From Vagococcus salmoninarum (GTDB taxonomy: Bacteria > Bacillota > Bacilli > Lactobacillales > Vagococcaceae): a DNA stretch of 64,000 nucleotides. The stretch spans positions 1 to 64,000 of the forward strand of contig NZ_NGJU01000002.1 of NCBI RefSeq assembly GCF_003987495.1. The letters run 5' to 3'. A model generated the notes under the pieces. That model worked only from the letters and a program-made list of their open reading frames with translations, made no database searches and was not told the origin of the DNA. Shown here piece by piece: positions 55,794 to 64,000 of this stretch (positions within the stretch are counted from its first letter, which is position 1; every line of letters starts with the position of its first letter). The translations under genes and the position numbers were made by a program.

Positions 55794-56585
55794 TTAAACG
55801 GACTCTTTTTCTAGTTCTGCTTTAAATTGACCGTTTATAATTTTTATAAAAGTCCCCTTCATACCTAAAGACCGTGATTCAATAATACCAGCTGATTCTA
55901 GTTTTCGTAAAGCATTGACAATGACAGAGCGGGTTATCCCAATTTTATCAGCAATATTAGAGGCAGTTAAACGCCCTTCATCTCCTTCTAATTCTGCAAA
56001 AATCGCTTTAACCGCCTTTAATTCACTATAAGAAAGTGTCCGAATCGCCATCTGAACAGTTGTTGAACTGCGGATATTTTCTTCAATGCTGCGGGATAAT
56101 TGATATAGCATTTGCATGCCAACAACTGAGCCACCATATTCAGCTAAAACTAAGTCATCTTCATTAAATTGCTCTTGTAATCGGCCTAAAATAATCGTTC
56201 CTAAACGTTCCCCTGCACCAAAAATCGGCACGATGGTTGACAAGGCGTTAGGAAACATCTCTTTCAATTCAACCGGAAAAGCAGTTAGTTCATTCGTAAT
56301 TTCAATATTAGCTTCGGTATAACTAAAACGTAGGACATCCGTCGTATACTCTGTAGGGAATTGTAAGACTTCTAACATCTTTTGTACACGGGCATTATTA
56401 ATGTCGTGTAAAACATAATAACCTAAGACGGTCCCATCTTTATCAATAATGTACGCATTGGAATCTAAGGTATTACCTAAGACTTTAGCCATCTCATTGT
56501 AAGGAAAGGAAACACGATCGGTAAAGGTGTTTTTCTGTTGTAATAATTGATTAATATCTCTCGTCTTTTCCAACAAACTTTTCAT
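55794..56585 (-). CDS. codY: GTP- and branched-chain amino acid-sensing global repressor CodY
   Basis: A 263-residue protein with the GAF domain at the N terminus (MKSLLEKTRDINQLLQ, YNEMAKVLGNTLDSNAYIID; ligand loop FPTEYTTDVLRF) and a C-terminal winged HTH (ASNIADKIGITRSVIVNALRKLESAGIIESRSLG). It represses nutrient acquisition and biosynthetic genes when isoleucine, leucine, valine or GTP are plentiful. Its place after hslU is the usual one. Confidence 0.97.
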   Translation of the reverse strand: MKSLLEKTRDINQLLQQKNTFTDRVSFPYNEMAKVLGNTLDSNAYIIDKDGTVLGYYVLHDINNARVQKMLEVLQFPTEYTTDVLRFSYTEANIEITNELTAFPVELKEMFPNALSTIVPIFGAGERLGTIILGRLQEQFNEDDLVLAEYGGSVVGMQMLYQLSRSIEENIRSSTTVQMAIRTLSYSELKAVKAIFAELEGDEGRLTASNIADKIGITRSVIVNALRKLESAGIIESRSLGMKGTFIKIINGQFKAELEKESV

Positions 56586-56604
56586 TTATAGCCCCTCCTA
56601 AGTT

Positions 56605-58002
56605 TTATAAAATGTAGCGACTTAAATCTTGATCTTTAACAATATGACCAAGTTTTTCCTCAACGTAGCTTTCAGTAATCATGATTTCACCCATTTGCAT
56701 TTCCGCTGATTCGAAGAGTAAATCTTCTAATAATTTTTCTAAAATTGTATGTAAGCGACGAGCACCGATATTGTCCGTTTCACTGTTGACGCTATGAGCG
56801 ATCGTCGCGATTTTTTCAATCGCCTCGATTGTGAAAGTCACTTCAATATTTTCAGTCCCAAGTAAGGCAATGTACTGTTTAATAATGGCATTGTTCGGTT
56901 CTGTTAAAATTCTAACAAAATCTGCTGCCGTTAAATCATCTAGTTCCACTCTAATTGGAAAGCGTCCTTGTAATTCAGGAATTAAATCACTAGGTTTACT
57001 TAAATGGAAAGCACCAGAGGCAATAAACAAGACGTGATCGGTATTCATTACACCGTACTTCGTCGTCACTTGGGAACCTTCAACGATTGGTAAAATATCT
57101 CGTTGGACCCCTTCACGAGAAACTTCACCTGACTGTTGGGATTTAGACGTAATTTTATCAAATTCATCAATAAAGATAATCCCGTTGTTTTCGGCTAATT
57201 TGATGGCTTCACTGTATAAATCACCTTTATTGACAAGTTTTTCTGACTCTTCGCGAATTAATATTTCCCGGGCTTCTTCGACAGTTACTGTCCGTTTAAT
57301 CCGTTTTTTAGGGGAAAGGGCGCCTAAAGTGTCACCTAAATCAATGCCCATTTGTTCCAAACCATTGTTCATAGCTGGGACAGCTTTTTTAGGTTCATCC
57401 ATTTCAATCGTCACTTCACGTTGCTCTAAATTGCCATTGGCCAGTTCTTCAGCAATGGTGCGACGGTTAGTTTTAATCGTATCAGTCACTTCTTCTTTTT
57501 CTTCTTGAGGGTTTTGCATGGCATTCACCATTTGCATCATGGCGTCCATTTGATTTAATGATTTTTTCTTTTCTTTTTTGATACCTGGTACGAGTAGTTT
57601 AACTAAACGTTGATCCGCCTGTTTTTTCGCCTGCATATAAACTCGGCTATATTGCTCTTTTTCGACAATTCGTAAACTAGACTCGACTAAGTCACGAATC
57701 ATTGATTCCACATCTCGACCGACATAACCAACTTCAGTAAATTTTGTCGCCTCGACTTTAATAAAAGGCGCTTGAATAATTTTAGCTAAACGCCGGGCGA
57801 TTTCCGTTTTACCAACTCCTGTCGGCCCAATCATTAACATGTTTTTAGGTGTGACTTCTTGTTGCATCTCTTCATCAAGTTGCATCCGGCGATAGCGATT
57901 TCTTAAAGCAACTGCTACCGCTTTTTTCGCTTGGTGTTGCCCAATAATATATTGATCTAATTCTGTAACGATTTCTCTAGGTGTCTTATTGTATTGATTC
58001 AT
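56605..58002 (-). CDS. hslU: ATP-dependent protease ATPase subunit HslU (ClpY)
   Basis: A 465-residue AAA+ unfoldase. Walker A is GPTGVGKTE (59-67), the pore loop GYVGRDVES, the I-domain spans about residues 110-240 and Walker B is [10 protein letters not shown]; sensor region [19 protein letters not shown]. The C terminus SRYIL inserts into HslV. It lies 11 bases after hslV. Confidence 0.97.
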   Translation of the reverse strand: MNQYNKTPREIVTELDQYIIGQHQAKKAVAVALRNRYRRMQLDEEMQQEVTPKNMLMIGPTGVGKTEIARRLAKIIQAPFIKVEATKFTEVGYVGRDVESMIRDLVESSLRIVEKEQYSRVYMQAKKQADQRLVKLLVPGIKKEKKKSLNQMDAMMQMVNAMQNPQEEKEEVTDTIKTNRRTIAEELANGNLEQREVTIEMDEPKKAVPAMNNGLEQMGIDLGDTLGALSPKKRIKRTVTVEEAREILIREESEKLVNKGDLYSEAIKLAENNGIIFIDEFDKITSKSQQSGEVSREGVQRDILPIVEGSQVTTKYGVMNTDHVLFIASGAFHLSKPSDLIPELQGRFPIRVELDDLTAADFVRILTEPNNAIIKQYIALLGTENIEVTFTIEAIEKIATIAHSVNSETDNIGARRLHTILEKLLEDLLFESAEMQMGEIMITESYVEEKLGHIVKDQDLSRYIL

Positions 58003-58013
58003 TCGTCAGCCTC

Positions 58014-58562
58014 CTATAATTCTTCCACAATAATATTGTGGTTAGTATAGACACAAATATCACCAGCAACCATTAAAGCTTCTCTGGCAATGTCGCCGGC
58101 ACTTAATTCCGTTTTACCATGTCTTTTCATCGCTCTGGCAGCAGCTAACGCATAATTGCCTCCAGAACCAATCGCTAAAATCCCATCATCTGGGGCAATG
58201 ACTTCCCCAGTACCAGAAACGACTAACATTTCTTTGTCATTCATGACAATTAACATTGCTTCTAGTTTTTGCATCATTTTATCAGAGCGCCATTCCATCG
58301 CTAACTCAACTGCTGCTCGCATTAAGTTTCCTTTGAATTCTTGTAACTTAGCTTCGAACTTCCCTTCTAAGTTAAAGGCGTCTGCCACACTACCGGCAAA
58401 ACCAACAATTACTTGATCGTTATAAATTCGTCGGACTTTTTTGGCTGTCCCTTTCATAATAACGGACTCGCCCATTGTTACTTGGCCGTCTCCAGCCATG
58501 GCAAATTTGCCATCTTTTTCCACTGCACAAATTGTTGTTGAATGAAATGTTGTGTATCCCAT
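58014..58562 (-). CDS. hslV: ATP-dependent protease peptidase subunit HslV (ClpQ)
   Basis: A 182-residue proteasome-like peptidase. The catalytic threonine is Thr9 in HSTTICAV, after an eight-residue extension that is presumably removed, as in other Firmicutes. GDGQVTMG, the [13 protein letters not shown] stretch and [17 protein letters not shown] are conserved. AGGAGG precedes the ATG; 15 bases after xerC. Confidence 0.96.
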   Translation of the reverse strand: MGYTTFHSTTICAVEKDGKFAMAGDGQVTMGESVIMKGTAKKVRRIYNDQVIVGFAGSVADAFNLEGKFEAKLQEFKGNLMRAAVELAMEWRSDKMMQKLEAMLIVMNDKEMLVVSGTGEVIAPDDGILAIGSGGNYALAAARAMKRHGKTELSAGDIAREALMVAGDICVYTNHNIIVEEL

Positions 58563-58577
58563 TTTTTTCCTCCTGTT

Positions 58578-59477
58578 TTAAGCTCGTGGGTGAAAGTTTC
58601 GATAACTTTTCTGTAAACTTTCTTTGGTGACATGAGCGTAGATTTGGGTTGAAGATAAGCTAACATGTCCTAGTAGTTCTTGAACCGTGCGCATATCTGC
58701 CCCATTATTTAATAAGTGAGTAGCAAAGGAATGTCTCAGCATATGGGGATGGATATCTGAAGTTAAGCTACTCTTTTTTATAATTTGTTTTAAAATATAT
58801 TGAATACCTGTTGGCGTGATCTGGTCTCCCCGATGATTGATAAAAAGATAGTCATGCTCTTTCCGGTATTTTTTCATTAAAGGCGTTCGACCAGAGCTAA
58901 AATAAACTCGCAACGTGTCTTCTGCAAATGAGCCAAAAGGCACAAAACGTTCTTTATTCCCCTTCCCATGAATGAGCAAGACGCCTGTTTCAAAGTCAAT
59001 GTCCTTCAGGGTCAAACCTGCACACTCACTTACCCGAATCCCTGTACCGTAGAGAACTTCCAGTAAGGCTAAATTCCGGTGATCTAGTGCTGTTTCCCCC
59101 ACAGCCGCCTTAAATAACACATCTAGTTCTTTTTCATAAAAAAAACGTGGCAAGCGTAATTGTTTTTTCCGCATTTGCACGTAGGAAAAAGGATTCTCAC
59201 TCACAGCTTGATTTTTTAATAAAAATTGATAAAAAGAGCGTAAGCTTGAAATTTTACGACTGATTGAATTACGGCTGTAATTATGATCATAAAGATGAGC
59301 TAAATAAATTCTAATGTCTTGATGATTAATTTCTAAGTAATCTTCATTGCCAGTTTCTGCTAAAAAAAGAAAATAATCCCGAAGGTCATCATGATAAGCT
59401 TCCTTCGTCTTTTGTGAATATTGTTTTTCTACAACTAGATAGTCGATAAAATCACTATACCAATCTTTTTTCCCCAT
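58578..59477 (-). CDS. xerC: Tyrosine recombinase XerC (CodV)
   Basis: A 299-residue site-specific recombinase that resolves chromosome dimers at dif with a partner Xer protein. The N-terminal SAM-like domain (FIDYLVVEKQYSQKTKEAYHDDL) is followed by the catalytic domain with Arg148, Lys172, His245, Arg248, His271 and Tyr280. First gene of the operon. I choose the ATG at 59477; ATGs at 59492 and 59519 are possible and would add 5 or 14 residues, none with a strong ribosome site. Confidence 0.93.
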   Translation of the reverse strand: MGKKDWYSDFIDYLVVEKQYSQKTKEAYHDDLRDYFLFLAETGNEDYLEINHQDIRIYLAHLYDHNYSRNSISRKISSLRSFYQFLLKNQAVSENPFSYVQMRKKQLRLPRFFYEKELDVLFKAAVGETALDHRNLALLEVLYGTGIRVSECAGLTLKDIDFETGVLLIHGKGNKERFVPFGSFAEDTLRVYFSSGRTPLMKKYRKEHDYLFINHRGDQITPTGIQYILKQIIKKSSLTSDIHPHMLRHSFATHLLNNGADMRTVQELLGHVSLSSTQIYAHVTKESLQKSYRNFHPRA

Positions 59478-59679
59478 GTTAACGCACCCCATTTTTCTTT
59501 CCCATCGTAAATGTATCACATCAAAAAATCGATTACAATTAAATTGTCAGAATTTAACCAATTTTTTCAAATTTAGACACACTTTAGTCATAATTTTTAC
59601 AAAAGGTAGATTTAACAGTCGTTACAGCACTATCCCGCCTAAACAAAACAAGCCCTTTTTCGGACTAACTAGGACTTAC

Positions 59680-59717
59680 GCAAAAAAAGAAGTGTGACTT
59701 TAGCCACACTTCTTTTT
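59680..59717 (-). terminator. Terminator of the GNAT gene
   Basis: AAAAGAAGTGTG/CACACTTCTTTT stem with T run on the minus strand (and on the plus strand), 16 bases past the stop. Confidence 0.85.
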
Positions 59718-59732
59718 GAGAACTCTTAACGA

Positions 59733-60275
59733 TTAACTTAACCATTCTTCCCGTAAGATACCATACTTGATTGAGTCGTAATATGTCTCTTGATAGTAAC
59801 GGACTTTTCGTAAGCAGGTTTCTTGAGTCATACCTAATTTATCCCCAATCCTCATCATTCCCCGATTACCAGACCACGTTGTAAAACCAACCCGTTGAAT
59901 ATGAGGCAAAGTTGCAAAAAGATGGTCAATCCAAAGGCGACTAACTTTCGTACCAAGCCCACTGCCCCAACTACTTTCAACAAATAAAACTAAGCCATAC
60001 TCCAACCACTGTTGCAAGCTACCATCTTCCCAATGCCAGGTGGCAATCCCGATTGGTTGGTCCTTTAAGAGGACTAAGTGCATCTTAGCACTATTTACCC
60101 AACTAGGGCCGACGTCAGCCATAAAGACTTCGTAAGTGTATTTAGGGTCATTAAAATAGGGCCCGTTCCATTTCATCCACTCTGGCTCAGCTTCTTGATA
60201 AGCGATTTGCCATAAGTTAGTTAAATCACTGATTTCAATCTTCCTTAAAGTGACATCTTGATCGTTAATTTCCAA
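59733..60275 (-). CDS. GNAT acetyltransferase, RimJ/RimL-like
   Basis: A 180-residue Acetyltransf_3 protein. The V-shaped strand EYGLVLFVESSWGSGLGTKVSRLWIDHLF contains the GSGLGT pyrophosphate loop, and WSGNRGMMRIGDKLGMTQE has the NxxxxxxGxxxGM region typical of RimJ/RimL relatives. Probably acetylates a small amine or peptide. It follows the RibD-like gene by 14 bases, forming a two-gene unit. Confidence 0.82.
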   Translation of the reverse strand: MEINDQDVTLRKIEISDLTNLWQIAYQEAEPEWMKWNGPYFNDPKYTYEVFMADVGPSWVNSAKMHLVLLKDQPIGIATWHWEDGSLQQWLEYGLVLFVESSWGSGLGTKVSRLWIDHLFATLPHIQRVGFTTWSGNRGMMRIGDKLGMTQETCLRKVRYYQETYYDSIKYGILREEWLS

Positions 60276-60289
60276 GTATAATACTCCTT

Positions 60290-60829
60290 TTAATTAGTTA
60301 TTTTAGTGTAAATCGCCGAAACAATCCCATTCAGACTGCTAACTTCTTTCAGCTTTAGTTTTAAGGAGTGACTTTGTTCAGCAAATAAAGGAATGCCTTT
60401 GCCCAGAATAATTGGTAACGTTGCTAAATGATATTCATCAATCATGTTATTCGCAACTAATGGGGTAACTAAACTACTCCCCCCAACAATCCAAATGTCT
60501 TGCCCTGCTTCCATTTTTAGCTTTTGAACTAAGCTTTCCACTGCTTCATCTGTAAAAACGACTTTTTCTTTGTTAGCTGTTCCACGAGAAGTTAAAATAT
60601 AAGAATCACTGTCTGCATATGGATAATTATCAACGGCTAATTCATTTACGACTTGATCGTAAGTTGTTCGTCCCATTAAAACTGTGTCAACTTGACGATA
60701 AAATTCTTCGTAACTGTTATCACTTTCCTCATAGTCAGTTGCTGTACTTAACCATTCAATCCCACCTGCTTCATCTGCAATAAAACCGTCAAGACTTGTT
60801 GCAATGTATAAAATAACTTTTCTACTCAT
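60290..60829 (-). CDS. Dihydrofolate reductase family protein (RibD C-terminal type)
   Basis: A 179-residue NADPH-dependent reductase-like protein of the YwjB/YyaP kind. LYIATSLDGFIADEAGGIEWL at the start, the MGRTTYDQV motif and DIWIVGGSSLVTPLV are the family hallmarks. The physiological substrate is unknown. The ATG at 60829 has AAGGGG eight bases before it. Divergent from a TetR-type gene, which probably controls it. Confidence 0.85.
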   Translation of the reverse strand: MSRKVILYIATSLDGFIADEAGGIEWLSTATDYEESDNSYEEFYRQVDTVLMGRTTYDQVVNELAVDNYPYADSDSYILTSRGTANKEKVVFTDEAVESLVQKLKMEAGQDIWIVGGSSLVTPLVANNMIDEYHLATLPIILGKGIPLFAEQSHSLKLKLKEVSSLNGIVSAIYTKITN

Positions 60830-60852
60830 AGTAAGAACCCCTTTCACTAGCG

Positions 60853-60871
60853 CCTTATTAGTTAAATAAGG
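60853..60871. promoter_or_regulatory. Candidate TetR operator
   Basis: CCTTATT and AATAAGG in inverted orientation five bases apart, between the RibD-like gene and its TATAAT-like -10, in the shared region with the divergent TetR gene. Confidence 0.4.
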
Positions 60872-60988
60872 TACAATTCTATTATATAATGAATCCTAAG
60901 TAGATAATAGGTTCATTTAAAGACAATTAGTTAGTTAGCCGACAGATTTCCCTTTTTGTCGGTTAATTGACTTTGAAAGGAATTAATT

Positions 60989-61525
60989 ATGGATGTCAGA
61001 ATCACCCGTTCACAACGAAATTTATGGCGAGGCTTTTTTGAGTTAATGACTGATGAGAAACTCCCTTTTTCAGCAATTACAATCAATCAGATTTGCGAAA
61101 AAGCCTTAGTTCACCGCTCGACTTTTTATCAACATTTTAGTGACAAATATGCTTTACTAGACTACGGCTTACAAATTCTCTATACTCCTTACTGGGAACT
61201 GGCTAGCGAAGCTAAGTTACAGGCACCTTTTGTGACAGCGGCTAGTTTTTTTTAAGGTTCCCAAGCAGAGGGGTTACTGGAAACACAAAAACAAGATGCT
61301 GTGTTTCAGCAATTATTACAAGAAAAAAGCTCTCAATCAATGGCAGCCGACTTTTACGACTACTACCAAAAATTGGAGCTAGATGAGCTGCCGACTAGTT
61401 TGTTAGTCCAACAAACAGTGGCCACGATTTTTGCTTTAAGTCAGTGGCAACAAGGACAAACTGACAACATTTCACCTGAAACCATGGATAAGTATTTTCA
61501 ACGTTTAAAACCTACTATTCAGTAG
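60989..61525 (+). pseudogene. TetR-family regulator interrupted by an in-frame stop
   Basis: A TetR N-terminal HTH (ITRSQRNLWRGFFELMTDEKLPFSAITINQICEKALVHRSTFYQHFSDKYALLDYG) is followed after 88 codons by TAA at 61253-61255, in the context AGT TTT TTT TAA GGT TCC CAA. The same frame continues without further stops for 90 codons (GSQAEGLLETQKQDAVFQQLLQEKSS ... RLKPTIQ), giving the normal length of about 178 residues. CAA to TAA is the simplest cause. The truncated product would keep the HTH but lose the ligand and dimer domain. AAAGGA precedes the ATG. It overlaps the next gene tail to tail by 11 bases. Confidence 0.8.
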
Positions 61526-62441
61526 GTTGGCTCAAATAATATTGATACAATTGATCAATATAATAATGAGTCATTAAGGAGCTATGACTTGAATTAATGT
61601 CAGATTCCGTTTTAGTTTCTACTGCTTCGATAAACCCTAAAATCAAGTCTTTAAAGCCTCTTTTAGTCAAAGTGTTTTCCCAATCACTAAAACTTTCGAT
61701 TGTATTGACACCTTGCTCTTTTTTAGTTAAGGTATCTAAGTTTTCAACTAAGTAAGTCCCTGCTAAAGCTTGAACTTCCACCGTTTCAGTGTGGGCCCCA
61801 GCTTCCATGTTGATACTAGCAATTGCTGTCGTTTCAGCTGTTTCAAAAGTAATCATCCCTCTGCGTAAATGCCCGGTTTGATTGGCATGAAGGGAGTAGC
61901 TGACTGAAGTGATTTCTCCTTCATCAAGGAGATATAAGGTCGTATCGACAACGTGAATCAACATATCAAATATTTCGAATTTTACAGGGGCTTTCGTTGC
62001 CAGCCGATTTTTTTGCGCAATAATTAAATTTTTCCCAGGAACATTTTTTAATTGTTGGTTCATTGGTGCAAAACGGCGGTTAAAGCCCGTCATTAAAATT
62101 AAGTTTTTGCTACTTGCTAGTTCATGGAGCTCACTAACTTCTTGAAAATCATCACTGACAGGCTTATCAACAAAGACGTGAATACCGGCTAATAACAACT
62201 CTCGAATCAATTTGCCGTGAGTTGCTGTTGGCGTGTGAATAAAACAAGCATCAAGACCACTAGCGAGAAAACCCTCCCAATTAGAATAAGTGAATTCCCA
62301 ATTAAAGTTTTTTCCTAATTCAGCCACTTTGTTTGCTTGACGGGAATAAAAGTGCCACTCAACCTCACTTCTTAACTCATTCATCACTGGTATATAAGCC
62401 TTTTGGGCAATATTTCCTAATCCCATAACTCCGATTTTCAT
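61515..62441 (-). CDS. Gfo/Idh/MocA-family oxidoreductase
   Basis: A 308-residue NAD(P)-dependent sugar or inositol dehydrogenase-like protein. The Rossmann motif is IGVMGLGNIAQKAY, FVDKPVSDD is the EKP-type motif with catalytic Lys, and the substrate-domain His lies in FDMLIHVVDTTLYLL, the DxxxH pattern. GFNRRFAP is also conserved. Substrate unknown. Single-gene unit. Confidence 0.85.
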   Translation of the reverse strand: MKIGVMGLGNIAQKAYIPVMNELRSEVEWHFYSRQANKVAELGKNFNWEFTYSNWEGFLASGLDACFIHTPTATHGKLIRELLLAGIHVFVDKPVSDDFQEVSELHELASSKNLILMTGFNRRFAPMNQQLKNVPGKNLIIAQKNRLATKAPVKFEIFDMLIHVVDTTLYLLDEGEITSVSYSLHANQTGHLRRGMITFETAETTAIASINMEAGAHTETVEVQALAGTYLVENLDTLTKKEQGVNTIESFSDWENTLTKRGFKDLILGFIEAVETKTESDINSSHSSLMTHYYIDQLYQYYLSQPTE

Positions 62442-62532
62442 TGAACAGCCTTCTTTCTTTAAATAAAACTTTGACTCTCTTATTGTACCTTAGAACTGAG
62501 ATTCAAGCATGTTTTAGGGCTGACCAGCTTAC

Positions 62533-62564
62533 AAAAAAGCGTCCGCTGACATCAGTCAACGGAC
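62533..62564 (-). terminator. Terminator of the histidine kinase gene
   Basis: GTCCGYTGAC stem (one G-U) with 4-base loop and TTTTTT on the minus strand. Confidence 0.8.
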
Positions 62565-62568
62565 TACT

Positions 62569-64000
62569 TTAACTTTCTTGAATTGGAATCAAGACGGAGA
62601 CACGGGTTCCACTTTGTAATTGACTTTCTAAAGTCAGCTTACCATGTAATAGTTGGGTGTAATGACTAACAATTGATAAGCCTAAGCCAGAGCCGCCAAC
62701 ATTTCGTTGCCGGGATTTACTGACCCGGTAAAAGCGCTCAAAGATTCTCTCTTGATCACTTTCCGAAATACCAACACCAGTATCAACAATCGTAAAGAGT
62801 AGTTCACCCCCTCGACGTTTTAAAGATACGTGTAGTTGACCTTCCTCGCCAGTATAAGCAACAGCATTCTCAATTAAATTTTTGACAATCGGTTGAAAAT
62901 AATCGACAGGCAAACTAACTTCGCCTAAGTCGTCATAACTAACGGTCACTTTTAAGTTCTTACTTGTCATTTGGGGCTGATAGCGTTGCAGCTCCTCTTC
63001 GATAACACTGACAGGAGGCACTGACATAATATCGGCTTTCCCTTCACTCGTCTCTGTCCGCAGTAAAAGTAAAATATTTTGAATTAAGGCGTACAAACGA
63101 TTGGCTTCTAATTCAATGATTTCAACAAACTCTGTTGCGACGGTTTGATCCCCTAAAGCACCATCTAATAAAGTTTCTGCAAAGCCCATAATTGATGTTG
63201 TCGGTGTTTTTAGTTCATGAGAGATATTACTAATAAAATCTTGATGGATTAATTCGAGTTTGCGAATATCAGTAATATCGTAAAGCACACCAACATACTC
63301 CGGTGCTTGCTGATTCCCTGGTTCTAGTTTTCGCAAGACAAGTTTCAAGTCTTTTTCACTTGGCTCTAGGAGCTTGACTTCAGCTTGGATTTCTTGTCCA
63401 TTCCTTAAAATCTCTGCAATTAACTCTTTAATATCCCGCTCTAAAAACCATTCTTGGTAAGTTTCCGCCCCGATTTTAGGTTCGAACAAATCAGACATGA
63501 CGGGATTCGCTGAAAGAATGTGACCTTCTTCATTCATAATAAATACTCCGATCGTCAAGCTTTCTAATAGAAACTGTAGCTTTTCTTCGTTAAATAACTG
63601 TTGGTAATAGAGTTGATTCGTTTCCCGCATCAGTTGATTAACAGACTGATACAATTGATTCCATTCCACTGAGGTTGTGTCGATTTCCGACATTTTTTCT
63701 GGGTGATTAATCGCCGCTTGGAGGGCTGGCAACATGAATTTTAACGGTTCATTGGCTTGCTTAAAAAAGTAAAAAATTAGCCCTAAAATAATTGAGACTA
63801 GGCCAATTAAGGCGAAAGTCACTATTCGTTGAAAACGAATAATACTATTAGAAAAACCCGTGTACTTTTCAGATAAACGCATCACTCCGACTAATTGATT
63901 ATCAATTATTAAAGGTTTCGCCACATAAAGTAACTTTTCATTTAACGTGTGACTTTCTCGTAAAGCTGTCCCGATTGACGCCTCGCCTTTTAAGACATGG
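62569..64000 (-). CDS. phoR: PhoR-like sensor histidine kinase, 5' end beyond the window
   Basis: The frame is open to the right edge, so the N terminus (first membrane helix) is missing. Visible in order: end of an extracellular sensor domain (GTALRESHTLNEKLLYVAKPLIIDNQLVGVMRLSEKY), a membrane helix (FALIGLVSIILGLIFYFF), a PAS domain (LLESLTIGVFIMNEEGHILSANP), HisKA with the phosphorylated His in ISNISHELKTPTTS, and HATPase_c with NLIENAVAYT, DTGVGI, FERFYRV and GGSGLGLSIV. The sensor layout is that of PhoR; WalK or another PAS kinase is less likely. The partner regulator should lie beyond the window. It has its own terminator. Confidence 0.82.
   Translation of the reverse strand, partial: HVLKGEASIGTALRESHTLNEKLLYVAKPLIIDNQLVGVMRLSEKYTGFSNSIIRFQRIVTFALIGLVSIILGLIFYFFKQANEPLKFMLPALQAAINHPEKMSEIDTTSVEWNQLYQSVNQLMRETNQLYYQQLFNEEKLQFLLESLTIGVFIMNEEGHILSANPVMSDLFEPKIGAETYQEWFLERDIKELIAEILRNGQEIQAEVKLLEPSEKDLKLVLRKLEPGNQQAPEYVGVLYDITDIRKLELIHQDFISNISHELKTPTTSIMGFAETLLDGALGDQTVATEFVEIIELEANRLYALIQNILLLLRTETSEGKADIMSVPPVSVIEEELQRYQPQMTSKNLKVTVSYDDLGEVSLPVDYFQPIVKNLIENAVAYTGEEGQLHVSLKRRGGELLFTIVDTGVGISESDQERIFERFYRVSKSRQRNVGGSGLGLSIVSHYTQLLHGKLTLESQLQSGTRVSVLIPIQES

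Overview
This 64 kb window is chromosomal DNA of an AT-rich Gram-positive bacterium of the order Lactobacillales, most likely an Enterococcaceae member of the Enterococcus/Vagococcus kind. The reasons are the xerC-hslV-hslU-codY order, an enterococcal-type NADH oxidase with a single redox cysteine, the mtlA-mtlR-mtlF-mtlD operon, pflB-pflA, the topoisomerase IV pair parE-parC near plsY, a BusR-type repressor beside a betaine transporter, strong AGGAGG ribosome sites and a tRNA gene without an encoded CCA. The genus is an inference; no 16S rRNA gene is present.

Layout. 0-8.6 kb: HAD phosphatase, NADH oxidase, Eis-like acetyltransferase, an FtsEX-like ABC pair and a three-gene ABC-2 exporter. 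8.6-15 kb: an accessory block of small secreted, membrane and lipoprotein genes, including a DUF4041/GIY-YIG gene cut in two by an in-frame stop. 15-17.1 kb: remains of a mobile element (HTH-like fragment, candidate small RNA, relBE toxin-antitoxin, headless LysM amidase) ending at tRNA-Ala(GGC). 17.3-22.7 kb: mannitol PTS operon with recognisable promoter, cre and MtlR-type box. 22.7-33 kb: mixed housekeeping genes (DUF2785, CynX-type MFS, DUF1697, RluF, AI-2E exporter family, a divergent ROK protein, inorganic pyrophosphatase, LysR regulator). 33.3-37.2 kb: a divergent acid-sugar module (GntP permease; beta-hydroxyacid dehydrogenase plus DUF1537 kinase) without its usual aldolase. 37.3-41.1 kb: OpuA-type glycine betaine transporter with its BusR repressor and a visible operator. 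41.5-49.6 kb: pyruvate formate-lyase system and topoisomerase IV. 49.9-54.8 kb: epimerase, small proteins, CoA-binding protein, LOG nucleosidase, PlsY, alanine dehydrogenase. 54.9-59.5 kb: xerC-hslV-hslU-codY-lacX operon. 59.7-64 kb: GNAT, RibD-like reductase, a broken TetR regulator, Gfo/Idh/MocA oxidoreductase and a PhoR-like histidine kinase that runs off the right edge.

Central metabolism and stress dominate: NADH oxidase and Pfl dispose of reducing power under aerobic and anaerobic conditions, mannitol uptake feeds fructose-6-phosphate, BusR/OpuA handle osmotic stress and CodY reports nutrient state. The most notable non-routine items are two genes interrupted by single-codon stops, an ABC ATPase with an altered signature motif beside a permease with doubtful start, twin identical palindromes in the LOG promoter, two candidate small RNAs, and an incomplete acid-sugar pathway. 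No CRISPR array, rRNA operon or intact insertion sequence was seen.
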